From the NCBI GenBank assembly GCA_030848705.1, contig CM061244.1, positions 107,715,111-107,779,110 of the forward strand: a DNA stretch of 64,000 nucleotides. Reading direction: 5' to 3'. Positions 11,270 through 22,947 of the stretch are shown here, one piece after another. The position numbers and the translations under genes are program-made. Every line of letters starts with the position of its first letter. Within the stretch, counting starts at the first letter, position 1. The notes beneath the pieces are model-generated. The model ran no database searches and was not told the DNA's origin. It was given only the letters and a program-made list of their open reading frames with translations. Source of the DNA: Heracleum sosnowskyi (Eukaryota; Streptophyta; Magnoliopsida; Apiales; Apiaceae).

Positions 11270-12010
11270 CAATTTTTCATATCTATACTCTTTATTAAAA
11301 ACAAAAACCTATGTTATGTCATGTATACTGTCGTATACATCTAATTATTATTAGCTTAATTTCAAATTAATTTATATAATCATTAGTGTTAAATTAAAAT
11401 TATATTTTTTATTAAAAACAAAAATCCTTTTAATGATATGATATATTGTATATCGCGATATACTTATATTTTTTAGCTTAGTTAGCTTAATATAATTTTA
11501 ATGTCAAATTAATATAATTATTACAATTAAATTAAAAATTAATCATCAATAATATTTTAGATGTATATAAGTAGTCTACCGGAAGTTTTCCAACTAAAAA
11601 AAGTATACGACTGTATACATATAATTATTAGTTTAATTAGATTAATTTCAAATTAATATAATAATTACTAGCAAATTAAAAATAATCATATTAAAAACAG
11701 AAATCTTCTCTTAATTGTATGATTTGCCATGTATACTGCGTTATACATAAAATTATTAGCTTAATATAATTCGCTTAATTTCAAACTAATATAGCTTAAT
11801 TAGCTTAATATAATTATTTAAGTCAAAATTAATATAACAATTATTACTAAATCAATACTCTTATTAAAAGTAGAAACTCCGTTTAGTGGTATGCTATATC
11901 ATGTATACTGTGATATACATATAATTATTAGGTTAATTTGCTTAGTAAAATTAACTTAATTTCAAATTAATATAATTATTATTATCATTGAATCTATACT
12001 CTTTATTAAA
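11270..12010. repeat. Diverged tandem repeat, about five units of 125-175 bp
   Basis: The phrase TATACTG(N)GTATACATATAATTATTAG recurs in altered forms near 11328, 11447, 11611, 11734 and 11907. Each is followed by TTAATTTCAAATTAATATAAT and TATTAAAAACAAAAATC-type sequence. Units differ by many substitutions and indels, so the array is old. Each core holds a small palindrome around GTATAC. Confidence 0.65.
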
Positions 12011-12355
12011 AGTAAAAACCTTTTTATTATCTCTTATACTATAAGTCATCTAAGATCATGTATTAATACAATTGATATCTCTCTTACTACCTACTATGGA
12101 TGGGCATTTCATCCACGCCGCCTAATCTCGATCCGTTTCCCGTCTCATTCGGATCAAGAATTTGGGAAATTTTCATGTTCGGACAGGAACGAGGAGAAGT
12201 TTAAAGACAAATCACGGATCGAGAATTTTATTAAGAAGGAAATTTGCGCTTTTCGTTGGAACACAATAGTATCAAAGCCAAATTTTGGTATTATAAATAA
12301 TTAAATTAATTGGTTTCATTTCAAAGTCTGGTTCAATTTGGTGCAATTACATGAT
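12011..12355. other. Intergenic, no feature seen
   Basis: No gene or repeat identified. The stretch near 12107-12180 resembles worn transposon sequence but has no support. Confidence 0.35.
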
Positions 12356-12895
12356 GGGATATTCTATTTGATACCATTGTACAATTGGTTTTTCTATTTG
12401 GTACCAATCAAATTCAACTTCAAAGTGACACCAATTATACTTTTAATTTCATCCACATTATACCACTTCATTAGTCAAACGTTAATCGGTCGTTATAAAA
12501 TTATGGGATTTTTTATTTGATACCACACTGAAATTTTTGAATCTAAAGTGACACTATTCTACTTTGTGCTTCAGCTCCAAAATATCACCTTTTTAAATGA
12601 ATATGATGAATCCGTTCAAACTCCTTGATTATTCCCCTTAAAACATTGTTGAGCATTTATTTGCCCACCAAAAGCAAAGAGTTTGATCAGAATGATCAAA
12701 TTTATCAGATTCATTAACATAGTGGCATTTTGGACTTGAAACTCAAAGTCAAATGGTGTCACTTGAAAGTAAAAATTTTGGGTGGTATCAAATGAAAATT
12801 TTCATAATTTTATAACATTTGACTAACGTTTGGAAAACTTCAAGCGATACCAAATAAAAAATTCAATTGTACAATGGTATCAAATGAAATATCTC
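12356..12895. mobile_element. Foldback MITE with GGGATATTTCATTTGATACC-type ends
   Basis: The left end GGGATATTCTATTTGATACC plus CATTGTACAATTGG is the inverse of the right end CCAATTGTACAATGG-like sequence (12860-12895). Inner parts also pair: GGTATCAAATGAAAATTTTC near 12780 with the AAAATTATGGGATTTTTTATTTGATACC area near 12496-12524. The whole element folds on itself as two nested inverted repeats. A clear target duplication was not found. Confidence 0.7.
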
Positions 12896-13138
12896 TTATA
12901 TAATTACCGAAGTTATTTATTTATTTAAATTTCACTTATTTGATTTCACTCAATTCTATATAAATATAAAATAAAATGAGTATTTATTTATTATAGACTT
13001 TCATATTAATTTCATGTTTTAACTCTCTACAACTACATTTTTATTTATTAGTTATTTTTATTCTCAATATTTTAAGTTTTATTTTAAATAATTTTATTTT
13101 TATTCTCGATCCGTACTTCCCACGTATTATCGGCTAGT
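12896..13138. other. AT-rich DNA, no gene seen
   Basis: Runs of ATTTATTT and TTTTATTT only; nothing supportable. Confidence 0.4.
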
Positions 13139-13147
13139 TTAATATAA

Positions 13148-13318
13148 GAGTAAAGTGCATTATGTGTACCTATATTATGCGTGTCAAACCACTTTTAATA
13201 CTAGATTTCAGAAACTCTTACTTGCAATACTGGACAATAAAAAAAATTATACATTGTGTACTACCGTCAACTCTTGCTAACTCCGTCTATTTTTGCAGGG
13301 GCATAATAGTCAGCTCAA
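13148..13318 (+). repeat. Pack-MULE left terminal inverted repeat
   Basis: Pairs with 14105-14276 over nearly its whole length. The innermost matched sequence is GGGGCATAATAGTCAGCTCA. Confidence 0.85.
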
Positions 13319-13881
13319 ATTATGCTAATTAGTGTTAGATGTATTGTACCTCTGCTTTATTTATGATAACAACGATGATGTATGCTTGTTTTATTAGCTG
13401 ACTGATGGCCTTTTCTGTCAAGATGACTGCCCCATTCAACCATAGAAAAAATTTGTTATGTGCCGTGAACAAATGGAGTCATGTTCTGTGTTAATGAATT
13501 CGAGATCGAACTTGCCCAGATTGACCAAGCTGAGCCTATTTACATAAGGGACCATATCTTTACTTTGGAACGCGCCTTGTTAATAAATGTGTTGAATTCA
13601 AGTTGTTTGAACTTGAGCTTGTTAATAAACGAGTAGAACTTGACTAGGTTTTGAATGGTGGAATTCATAGGGATTTGAATAGTTTGCAAAATAATCAGTT
13701 CCAATTATGCAAAATGGATGACCCGCCTCCATTATTCTTATGGTACACCTCTCCTTTCTTTTGATACTATGCAAAGTAGTATTATTACATTTATTGATTA
13801 ATCTCAGTTGCATAAGCTTAGAATGCAAAGTTCAAATAGTGTTCTACTGAGGAACACGAGAATTAATACATTAAAATTGAT

Positions 13882-14010
13882 CTGACCATAATCAACAATT
13901 GTTACCGGCATAGTAGTCGTTCCATTAGGCAACCCAACATTCTCCATGGCCTTGACAACATCCGTACCTTGTACAACTTCCTCAAAATACAACATGTTTC
14001 CCGTCCAACC
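13882..14010 (-). pseudogene. Captured cyclophilin (peptidyl-prolyl isomerase) C-terminal fragment
   Basis: The minus-strand reading contains FEEVVQGTDVVKAMENVG and PVTIVDYGQ. This matches the last part of cyclophilin A-type proteins, where FG(E/Q)VVEGMDVVK, PV.I..CGQ is typical. Only about 43 residues of a protein of about 170 are present and the region with the catalytic Arg is absent. It lies inside the Pack-MULE, so it was probably copied from a host cyclophilin gene. It is open and in an ORF of 81 codons (14049-13804), but no function is implied. Confidence 0.75.
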
Positions 14011-14104
14011 AAACAACCTTTGTTGTAAAAATGAACAACTGTGATCCATCAGCTCCCTTTCCAGTATATACTATATACCATAGGCAAATTCCCAGGCCCA
14101 GAAT

Positions 14105-14276
14105 AATGAGCTGACTATTATGCCCCTGCAAAAACAGACGGTCTTAGCAAGAGTTGACGGTAGTACACAATGTATAATTTTTTTTATTATCCAGTATTGC
14201 AAGTGAGAGTTTCTGAAATCAAGTATTAAAAGTGGCCTAACACGCATAATGTAGGTACACATAATGCACTTTACTC
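14105..14276 (-). repeat. Pack-MULE right terminal inverted repeat
   Basis: Inverse of 13148-13318 with scattered substitutions (for example GTGTCAAACC against GTGTTAGGCC on the matching strand). Confidence 0.85.
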
Positions 14277-14285
14277 TTAATATAA

Positions 14286-14782
14286 TATGCAATACGCAGC
14301 TAGTTGAAGGTATAAATTCAAAGAAAAACTTATACAAAAATTAAACATTAGTTTTACTACATATTAAGCCACCTAACCAGAATTACTAGCCTCATAATTT
14401 TCCTGCAAAAAATATTCTTCTAAGGAAAATTTTGAGTAAAACAGAGTGACGGCAAACATCTTGAATGGCTGAATGCCCTTGTTTTTTGCTTGGCAAAAGC
14501 TAGGCGGTCTAGCTTTTGTACATGAAGTTAAGCTGCTTCTTTATATTTCTATTAGCATGGGGCTCTGAACTTTGTGTCTCAATCTCCTAAGTTAAATTTA
14601 ACATCCTTCGCAGTAGTGATTGATCCAGAGTTTGAGCCAGTCTATGATATATGTTTCTGAAACACTTTATATTGGACATTATTTCCATCAAAGTAATTAT
14701 ATTCTCTCTTGTGAACTGAAGTATGCAACAGGAGAAAAAGATATTTCACTCCTCCATAAAAGTCCCTGCATAGAACAGGAAA
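14286..14782. other. Intergenic, no feature seen
   Basis: No gene, repeat or RNA recognised. Confidence 0.35.
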
Positions 14783-15171
14783 ATGGATTCATCATCTACA
14801 TTTTTAGACTTCTCAATTGGGAAATGCATGGAATATATTGTAGGTGCCTCACAAGATACACTGGCATTGCTAGCTGAAAATCTCTTCTTGGGTGATCAAT
14901 TCCGAGGAGATGTTTGCACAAGCCTTTCATCAGTCGACTCAGGTGAAGGTGAGGTACAAGAGTTATCCCTTGAGCATGAAAGTGAGGGTTCTGCAACAAT
15001 TACTATAACAGTCTTCCTGAATAGCTTGGAAATCCGTGTGGATATTTCCTTATTTGATCCTTCTTTAACAACAGTTCCATCTTATGGAAATAATTCTAAT
15101 TTATGTGCAATAAGACCGTGCCCACTGATATACTGGATGTCAAAACATTTTTTGATGGTAAAGATTGCAAA
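14783..15171 (+). other. Unrecognised open fragment cut by retrotransposon E1
   Basis: An open frame of about 130 codons with ordinary amino-acid composition (contains TLALLAENLFLGDQFRGD and ITITVFLNSLEIRVDIS) runs into the first base of the E1 LTR at 15172. Its last codons before the junction are host sequence; the rest of the listed frame is LTR. I do not recognise the family. It may be an exon of a gene broken by E1 or a chance ORF. I could not find a convincing continuation after 53570. Confidence 0.35.
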
Positions 15172-16531
15172 TGTTATAGCCAAAATTTGATAAAGGGTTT
15201 TTAGGTTAGGTTCGGGTCACAAATTCAATTAAGATATCTAAAATGTAGTTAGAAATAGGTCAAATGTTAGAAATAGTTGGGGCTTACCCTCATAGGGGTA
15301 AGGACGCGCCCTCTGAGGACGTCTACCCCTTGAGGGCGCGCCCTCATGGTAATGACAGCTTGATGAATTATTTGACAAAGGACAATGGCTATGTTGACAT
15401 GATATGATATGAGGAAGATTCATGACTTGTCCTCGTAGGGGGAGGGCATGCCCCTTTGGCCATCTAACCCCTAAGGACGCGTCCTCTCGGTAGGAACTGA
15501 CAACTCTACATGAATGGAAGACTTGACAGAATAATGACTTCATTGACATGAGACTTATACGAGGGAGACTTAAGGCTTGTCCTCATGGGGACAAGGGCGC
15601 GCCCTTTAGGCCATCCACCCCTTGAGGGCGCATCCTCTTGGTTTGAAGTTGCAACTTGATAATGAAGGATAGTTCCCTTGGTTTGATACTAGCAAGATAT
15701 TAAAGAATTCCCTCCTAGGATGTGCCCTATGAGCGCGTCCTCATTGGGGATGTGGGGTTAACCTTGGTGTGTGCTTTGGGAGCTCTGTTCCTGTACTCAA
15801 TGGGCGCGTCCTCATTGGGGAACTTTGGAGTAATCCTGCACTTTGCACCCAAACACTTGGGATCACTTGTCCTGTTATCTGGTGGGTGCTTCTCATTCGG
15901 GGGACAAGGATGCGTATAACATTTAAGGTAAGTCATGGTTATACCTGTATCTATGAATTAAGGAAATAGTTGGTAATGGATAGGACTAGTCCTCGACGGG
16001 GGAAGTTTCCTTATCCATGAAGTCCTGAAGTCATAGATAAGCCTTGGGCCTTTGTGACCAGGCCTTATCGTTAGACATTCCTATAGTGAGCTAAAACTCT
16101 AAGTATGGAAAGAGCTGGAAGTCCTACGTTCAAGTAAGGAAAGAGTTGAAAGTCCTACGTTCAAGTAAGGAAAGAGATGAAAGTCCTATGTTCAAGTATG
16201 GAAAGATATGGAAGAGTCATATGTCTAAGTAAGGAAGGCGATAGAAGACTTCGATTGGGCCTTGAAGATCAGAGACCAAGCCCATGGAGGAAACTTCTTC
16301 CCCAAGAACTACGTTGGCTTGATTCCCTATATAAGGGATACGTAGGCACATTGTAAGGGGTTGAAAAGTTGATAGCTCTGAGACAACCAACATAAACCCT
16401 AAACAATCTCAGCCACCAATTAAACACAACCACCATACTCCGGCGAATTCATCACCCAAGGACCACCGTTGTAGATCTTAATTCCTAAGACAAACCTCAA
16501 ACTTTGTTAATACCAAATTCCTCTGTTAACA
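15172..16531 (+). repeat. E1 5' LTR
   Basis: 1360 bp, TG...CA ends. TATA-like CTATATAAGG at 16327-16336. Contains at least six copies of variants of GGACGCGCCCTC (for example near 15302, 15335, 15475, 15599). Relative to the 3' LTR it differs in a replaced stretch near 15640-15740 and has an extra duplicated unit of about 32 bp near 16130-16180. Confidence 0.93.
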
Positions 16532-16534
16532 AAT

Positions 16535-16552
16535 TGGCGCTAGAAGAGGGGC
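16535..16552 (+). other. E1 primer-binding site
   Basis: TGGCGCTAGAAGAGG begins 3 bp after the LTR end, the expected position for tRNA priming of minus-strand DNA synthesis. The tRNA species was not determined. Confidence 0.6.
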
Positions 16553-16585
16553 TGCTAATTAAGATCCAAATCTTTGGAGGAAAAG

Positions 16586-18061
16586 ATGTCACACAATCGC
16601 AACGAACGTCATATGGATGGGGTCGGTTCAGACGACAGTGAAGGGCGCAATCACGCCCACCATGATGAATACGTTCCCCGGAGTGTTCCAAATCCTTCTT
16701 ATGGAACGCCTATCGTAGGGGGACAACCACCAGTTCTCATAACTAACTCAGACTTGATGGAGCAGCTCTATCACATGGGTGATGCCTTGAATGGCTACGG
16801 TCGAAAGAAGTGAAGGAAGGGGACGGGTCAGGCGACAACCCCATAATCATCATCGTATAGATAGAGGCACCACAGGTCAGAGGGGTGACATGCCTCATGT
16901 TAGGAGGTTTCAGAATGTTACCCCAAGAAGGTTAGAATATCAAGAAGATGGAGTCCCTATTGTTGAACTTCCTGATGAGGAGACAGATAGTCAGGATCGA
17001 CCTAGGGGGAGCGACGTCCATCCCCACACCCTCATAGGTCAGGGCTATCTGAGAGTGAGATTCGAAGGGCTGATGAACTCCACGGAGACCAAGAACAACG
17101 CTTGAACAGGTTGAATGATCGTCTTGGCATAAGACTTAACAACGACGATCTACGATTGTTATTGGTCGAATGACAAAGGGACAGAGAAGTGTGAGGGGAA
17201 CAACCTCTTGATCCACAGTGTGAGCCCCCTGTTGACAGGTCGAGGCCCCATGGACAAGAGCGTACTCGTCCTCGTGATGATTTAAGACGTGACCTAGAAG
17301 TGCAACCTCGTAATCCACAACGAGAGCCCCCTGTAGACAGGTCGAGTCCCCATGGACATGAGGAAGCACCTCTACGAGATAATTTACGAAGTAATCAGGG
17401 TGCGAGGCCCCGTGATTCACAGAGAGCGCCCCCTGATCTCAGGTTGAGGCCCCGTGATCATGAGCGAGCCCCCCAATTTGAAGGGTCCGGAAGGAGACGG
17501 GATACATAATTGGATTATAGGAGCAGGAGTGCCGATCGACGGGATATGTATGATTCCCCTTACCGTGGAGGACCCTCTGGAGGGAGAGATCCGCACATAA
17601 CACCTGTCTCATCCCAAAGTAGATCAGGAGGAAGACATGAGGAGCAAAGGACGCGCCCTCATAGCCATGAGGAAAGGACGCGCCCTCCAAGTCCCAACCC
17701 AAGGTTGCAAGGAAATCCAACAGCCCAAGGGGAAACCCAGGGGCAAGATCAACATCGAGATGGGGCGCAAACCAATCAACCTCAACCGCAACCTCCTCTG
17801 ATAGCGCATACCCAACCTCCGCCTGCTGGAGGTGCTCAGACTAATGTCCAAACTATCCCGGGTGTGGGAAGCTTCAATGTGGATGACCTGAAAAAACTCC
17901 TCACACACCTTGAGGGAGGAAGAGTTACTTCAACAGCTCAGGCCCCCTCTCCTTTCTCGACGGCAGTAAGGGAGGCACAACTTCCAGCAGGATACAGAAA
18001 TACGACTAATGACTTGCGCTTTTATGGGAATGCCGACCCAGTTGAGTTCTTGGGGAGGTTT
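16586..18061 (+). pseudogene. E1 gag, N-terminal part, broken
   Basis: Starts ATGTCACACAATCGC. The reading is broken by a stop at 16811-16813 with a frameshift before it, and by stops near 17103, 17172, 17190 and 17507. The product is Arg/Pro/Asp-rich and low in complexity, with an internal repeat of about 100 bp (17190-17290, 17300-17400). It leads into GFRNTTND-like sequence just before E2 interrupts it at 18061/18062; the same frame resumes at 42686 with a typical retrotransposon gag domain. Confidence 0.8.
17195..17470 (+). repeat. Degenerate tandem repeat in E1 gag
   Basis: The phrase GAGCCCCCTGT(T/A)GACAGGTCGAG followed by CCCCATGGACA occurs near 17220 and 17325. A related GCGCCCCCTGATCTCAGGTTGAGGCCCCGTGATCATGAG form occurs near 17427. 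The encoded product is a run of PPVDRS.PHG.E-like segments. Confidence 0.65.
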
Positions 18062-18606
18062 TGTTAGATATAATTGCTGACGTTTGTTTATCAGTGTTTA
18101 AGCAACAGGTACTGACCCGAGTTTATCAGAAGCCAGTCAGAGTTTAATTAAACTCTGACAGGGTGAAGAGTTTAAAGGAAGCCGGTCAGAGTTTATTTAA
18201 AGTCTGACAGGGTGATAGTTGAGTTAGTTGTCGGTGTTGAATTGAAGATTCTAGAAGCAATATATTCTGAAGATGGAAAGAAGCAGAATATATTGATACA
18301 GCTAAGGAAACGGAATAGAAGACTGAAGCAATCCTTAATTGATATGAATTGTATAGCTAATTTATAGGAGTATCAATTAGATAAGGATTGTATGTAGCTG
18401 TGTACTATATAAACACAGATAGGTTATTCCTAAAAGGAATGCGAACATTGAATATATTATTCTTGTAACCTAGTAGCTCTTTGTGATTCATTAACATCAC
18501 TAAGAGAGAATTATTTAATATAATTCAGTTTGTTGATTTACAAATCTGTGTTCTTGATTGTTATTCTCATACCTACTTGATTATATATTGTGTATTCGGC
18601 CTAACA
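18062..18606 (+). repeat. E2 5' LTR
   Basis: 545 bp. TATA box TATATAAA at 18406-18413. Contains paired CAGAGTTT/AAACTCTG motifs at 18138-18160 and CAGAGTTT near 18187, part of the element-wide motif described in the findings. Confidence 0.95.
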
Positions 18607-18608
18607 AT

Positions 18609-18620
18609 TGGTATCAGAGC
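18609..18620 (+). other. E2 primer-binding site
   Basis: TGGTATCAGAGC, complementary to the 3' end of plant initiator methionine tRNA, 2 bp after the LTR. Confidence 0.9.
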
Positions 18621-18669
18621 CAAGGCTGTTTAATATATACAGTTTTACGATTCAAATACAGTATTAATC

Positions 18670-18776
18670 ATGTCTGAAGAAAATCAAACTGCTCCTAAGG
18701 CTGAACAGGTTAAGCCCAATTCTGTGAGTCGATATGAAACAATCAGGGTTCCAATTCTCAGGCCAGTAGAGTATCC
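18670..18776 (+). CDS. E2 gag, first 35 codons, interrupted by E3
   Basis: Starts at ATG 18670 (MSEENQTAPKAEQV...). It stops at the E3 junction in the middle of a Pro codon. The frame continues exactly at 30600, after the target duplication TATCC, so E3 is the only break in this gag. The few codons following 18776 in the same frame are E3 LTR. The undisrupted sibling is the E3 gag at 29984-27633. Confidence 0.9.
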
Positions 18777-19323
18777 TGTTAGGCCGAATACACAATATAA
18801 TCAAGTATGTATGAGAATAACAATAATTAATAACACTGTTTATGAATCAATAAAACTGTAATCTTATTAACAGCTTCTCTCTTTATGATGTTAATGAATC
18901 ATAAAGAGCTTCTAGGTTACACAAATAATATCTCAATGATCGCGTCCCTTCTAGGGATAACCTATCTGTGTTTATATAGTACACAGCTACATACAATCCT
19001 TCTCTAATTGATATTCCTACAAGTTAGCTATACAATTCATATCAATTAAGGATTGCTTCTTATCTTCTATCCTGTTTCCTTAGCTGTATCAATATATTCT
19101 GCTTCTTTCCATCTTCAGAATGTATTGCTTCTAGAATCTTCAATTCTGCACCGACAGCTAATTCAACTATCACCTTGTCAGACTTTAAATAAACTCTGAC
19201 CGGCTTCCTTTAAACTCTTCACCCTATCAGAGTTTAACTAAACTCTGATCGGCTTCTGATAAACTCTTGTCAGTACCTGTTGCTTAAACACTGATAAACA
19301 AACATTAGCAATTATATCTAACA
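18777..19323 (-). repeat. E3 3' LTR
   Basis: 547 bp, related to but distinct from the E2 LTR (two subfamilies). TATA box ACTATATAAA on the minus strand at 18971-18980. Confidence 0.95.
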
Positions 19324-19324
19324 A

Positions 19325-19338
19325 TCTCCCCCAACTTG
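19325..19338 (-). other. E3 polypurine tract
   Basis: CAAGTTGGGGGAGA on the minus strand, directly inside the 3' LTR; primes plus-strand DNA synthesis. Confidence 0.9.
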
Positions 19339-19487
19339 TTCATAATAAAATGTACAAGTTAAACATATAATTGATGATGTCAAAATCTTTTAACAAATGC
19401 AATGTTTAACATATAACAGAGTTTAATTTAAAAACAGAGTTTAAATTTGACTTAGAATAGAAAATATTAAAAACTTACAGTCAGACT

Positions 19488-22400
19488 TTATTTGATTTCT
19501 TGAATATCAGGCACTGTCCTGAGATAATCAATTAGAAGTCTTCTTTCAGCCTTTTCCAGCTCTTCAACCATGATTTCTTTCAGTTCCTTGAGTTCTGGAT
19601 CAGATTCACCAGTCTGATAAATAGCAGCTCTCAGAGAATAGATGGAATTCTTCCTCATCTCATTCCCTAGCCTAATATAATGTGCTTTATCAGATTCTTG
19701 ATTGAATTCTAAGACTTTAACTCCCAGATCAGTCCTTAGTCTTGTACTGTTTCTCTTCATTTCTATAACATTTCCATAAGCATCTCTATACTTAGGAATG
19801 TATACCTTTGAAATTCCTCCTCCAAGCATCACCTTAGATCTTTGCATCTTTTGTCTTATAAATGTAGCAGCATTGTGAGTGTTTCTGTTTTTGACTTTTA
19901 ACAAGTACAGAACATACTCCAATTCTTGATAAGATTTGAGATCTATATCAGACTCTGCAACTCTGTAAACTCTTCCATCATTCATAAAATACAACAGAAA
20001 ATCTTTCTTCAAACCCTTGTGAAATATCAACTGAACAGAGTCTAGCATATCAAGATTCTCTTGAGTAATAGTGCCAGATACTGCCAATGATGATTGATCT
20101 CCAGATCTGTTGTTTATTCTCTTCTCCCTATGTGAACCTAAACCAGCTTTATCAAAAGTTTCTTTTCCAAGTACAGTCCTGGTTTGAGAAAAATCCACAG
20201 GTTGAAGTGTCAGAGCTTCAGATAGTACAGGTCTTCTAAAAATACCTTGGAGTTGTGGAGCTAGCTGAGTTTGCACAGCTTGAGCCTTGTCAGAGGCTGG
20301 CTTAACTTCAATAGTATCATCAACTTGAGCAGCGTCAGAGGTTGATTTTGGTAATCTTGTTTCAACTTGAGCAATGTCAGAGGTTGAATATTCTTTCTCC
20401 TTCAGGTTAGGCTCTTCAATCATTTTGCCTTTACCCTTATCAGAGTTTCTAATCATAGGCCTCCTGGTGTATTGTATACTCTGTTGAGTATTTTCTTTAA
20501 TGATAATTCCAGTTTCTTTCTTTCTAGGAGCCTTGATTTCTTTCTTTTTGTATATCCCAGCTTCAAGATTCTTCCTGTGTTCTTCAGCAAGCATTTGCTC
20601 TTCAGCTTGGATATCTTCAATTGTAACATCTTTTCCATGTTCTGCTATAAATAATTTAGCAGCAACTTCTTCATCAGTACTAGGCTTATCAGTGTTTATC
20701 AAACTTTTGAGCCTTGAACCACTGGCAGAAATTACTTTTTCCTTGCCAGAGTTTGATCTTCTCTCAGAGTTTGATCTTTTTGAGTTTGATCTTTTTGATC
20801 TTGATCTTGGTCTTAAGCCTAAACTCTTTTCAGATTCACCTCCCTTGCTTCCACCATCATTACCATCATCCCTCCGTCTCAGAGCTTGAGTGTCTTTGCA
20901 TTTGTCACTTGGTACACTCTCCCCCTTTTTGACATCATCAGAAAGTAGTACTGATGTCAGCAACTCCAGAGCATTAGAAATTGAAGTTAGTTGAGCAGAC
21001 ATAGCAGTCTGATTCTCCTCAACTTTCGACAATCTAGAATTGAAAGTCTTTTGCTCTTTACACAAAGAGATGTATAGAGATTTGTCCTTCTGCTGTGTAA
21101 GCTCTCTTGTAGCTATATCATTCCTTAACCCTTCAATCATCTTATCAGAAGCATCAAAACGATTGTTTAATGATTTGATTTGAACAACAGTTGCTTTGAA
21201 ATGACTGAGAAGTTCAGGATTTGAAATCTCTTTAACAGAGTTAGCAGTTAAATCAGCAGCCCTTTGTGAAGTGAAAATACAATCTGCTGCTGTCCAGTTG
21301 TTAAAGTACATCTCTTGAAAATGTTCTTCAGTAGCCCTATTGAACTCTCTTTCTTCATCAGAGTTGGCTTGAACGTCAGATATGTGTGAAGGTGAATGAG
21401 CAGGACTAGCATTAACATTGTCATCCTCTCTTGCAATCTCTTCAGGAACATGTTCAGCAGTGATTTCATGTTCTAACTGTGCAGCTTCATCATTGACTTT
21501 CTCTGCAACAGTTTCAGGAATATCAGAGTTTGCTTTAGCAATCACCTCTGCTTCTCGCTGAACAATCTCAACAACTGATTGTTGTAGAGCTTCAAGAACA
21601 AGAGCATCTTCAGAGTTTGCAACAAACTCTGCTGCTACAGGAACATTCTCTGTTGCATCAGCAGATTCAGCAACAGCTTCTGTAGGATGATCAATTCTAA
21701 TCTGATCAACTTCCTCACCTTTCTCAAAATCAAGAGAAATGATTTCTGTGTGGGAAGCAATAGTTTCTACCAATTCTGTAGTAGCTTGATCAGCTTCTTT
21801 TACATTTTCTTCAAGATCAAAAATTCTGCTGTCAGAATGAGCAGCAGCTTCCTCAACTACATCATTAGCCTTTGATGTAGGAGCTTCTCTATCAAAATCC
21901 ATTTCAATATCATCAGTATTTAGCCTGTCTTGATTGACAGCTTCTGGATTTGCAGCTTCCTCCTGAACAAAAGCTTCAGGAGCTTCATTTTCCTCAGGAA
22001 CTTTGTTCATATTGGCAATAATACCACCAAAAAGTTGAGTAGCAACTAATCTTCTCTTTCTCTGATGAAGAGTTTCTTCATCAGCTTCAGTATCTGAGTC
22101 TGCAACAGTCTTTGGTCGTTGGGCTCTCTTTTTCTTCATTCTTTTTCTCTGAGGCACAGCATCAACATTTGATACCTCAGCTTCAGTTTGTTGCAAGTTA
22201 GACTTAACTGCTCGAACTTTAGATCTCTTTGACCTCTGTGGTTGAGATACAGAAGGTCCAGCTTCAGTATTTGAGACATTTTGCTGTTGTAAGTTGTCAA
22301 GAAATTGTTGCACAGATGCAGGGAACATTAAAGGACCAACTTCTCCTTTCTTGTTGTCCTTGTTGATAAGATCAGAGAATATACGTTTGTGCAATTTAAA

Positions 22401-22947
22401 TGAAAGAATTACATCCTCATCTAAAATCTCAACATCAGGGCAGCAATGATTGAATATCAATTGACAAAACCTAGAGAAGTAAACAACATTTCTATTCTCT
22501 AGCATTTTCTCACCAATATTAGTTAAAACTAATCTAGCAACATCAAATTGACTGCCATAGAGAAGAGAATACCCGATCTGTAAACTATCAGTGGGAATTG
22601 CATCCCAGTTTGTGCACTTTTTCCCGAACGCTCTTGTAATGCAGTCGAAAAAGAAACTCCATTCCTTTCTCAAGAGCGGTCGCTTCAATTGACCAATCTT
22701 TGTCAGTGGTCCAGAGTAACCTATTTCTCGCATCATTCTTACTAACTCAGAATCTCCAACAGCAACTGTGAACGAATTGAAATCTTCAAGACCCAAAGCA
22801 TCACGAACAGTAGTAGGAGTAACAGCATAGTCATTGTCCTCATATTGAAAAATGATAGATGGAGATCCAGACTCTCCTCCATTATCATAAACACCTGTCT
22901 GCCAAAAAGATTTGATTTGTGTTGCAGACAGCTTCGATGTTGGATAG
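19488..22947 (-). CDS. E3 third ORF (accessory ORF downstream of pol), N terminus missing
   Basis: A long open frame with no stop from about 22970 to 19488, clearly coding from about 22947; about 1150 codons. Family: the extra ORF found after pol in SIRE/Maximus copia elements, sometimes called env-like. N-terminal conserved block with SKLSATQIKSFWQTG, KIGQLKRPLLRKEWSFFFD and NWDAIPTDSLQIGYSLLYG. Then a basic cluster (PQRKRMKKKRAQRPK, about residue 215 counted from the TTG at 22796) that could be a nuclear signal, a long acidic repeat-rich middle, a likely coiled coil (about 570-630), SR/RS-rich patches and a conserved C-terminal block ending TVPDIQEIK. I see no signal peptide or membrane segment, so an envelope role is not supported. 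The homologue in E2 has about 40 more N-terminal residues; here that part is replaced by unrelated sequence with a stop just upstream, and there is no ATG at the N-terminal block. Confidence 0.8.

Larger units (their letters stand above)
13148..14276. mobile_element. Pack-MULE-like element carrying a cyclophilin fragment
   Basis: A 1129 bp element with long terminal inverted repeats of about 170 bp (13148-13318 and 14105-14276), starting GAGTAAAGTGCA and ending TGCACTTTACTC. It is flanked by a perfect 9 bp duplication TTAATATAA (13139-13147 and 14277-14285). Long terminal repeats, a 9 bp duplication and an internal piece of a host gene are the marks of a Pack-MULE. No transposase is present. 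The two terminal repeats differ at only a few sites. Confidence 0.85.

Noticed and set aside
16300..16500. tRNA or other RNA gene near the E1 LTR end
   Set aside because: No cloverleaf could be read; the sequence is LTR and leader.
18840..19260. CRISPR-like or riboswitch-like repeat pattern from AAACTCTG/CAGAGTTT pairs in the copia LTRs
   Set aside because: Spacing is irregular, the locus is plant nuclear DNA, and the pattern is part of an element-wide motif.
20453..21875. Overlapping ORFs on both strands within E3 ORF3
   Set aside because: Low-complexity shadows of the long minus-strand ORF.
19488..22947. Envelope protein for the third ORF of E3
   Set aside because: No signal peptide or membrane-spanning segment is visible; the basic and acidic low-complexity make-up does not fit an envelope.
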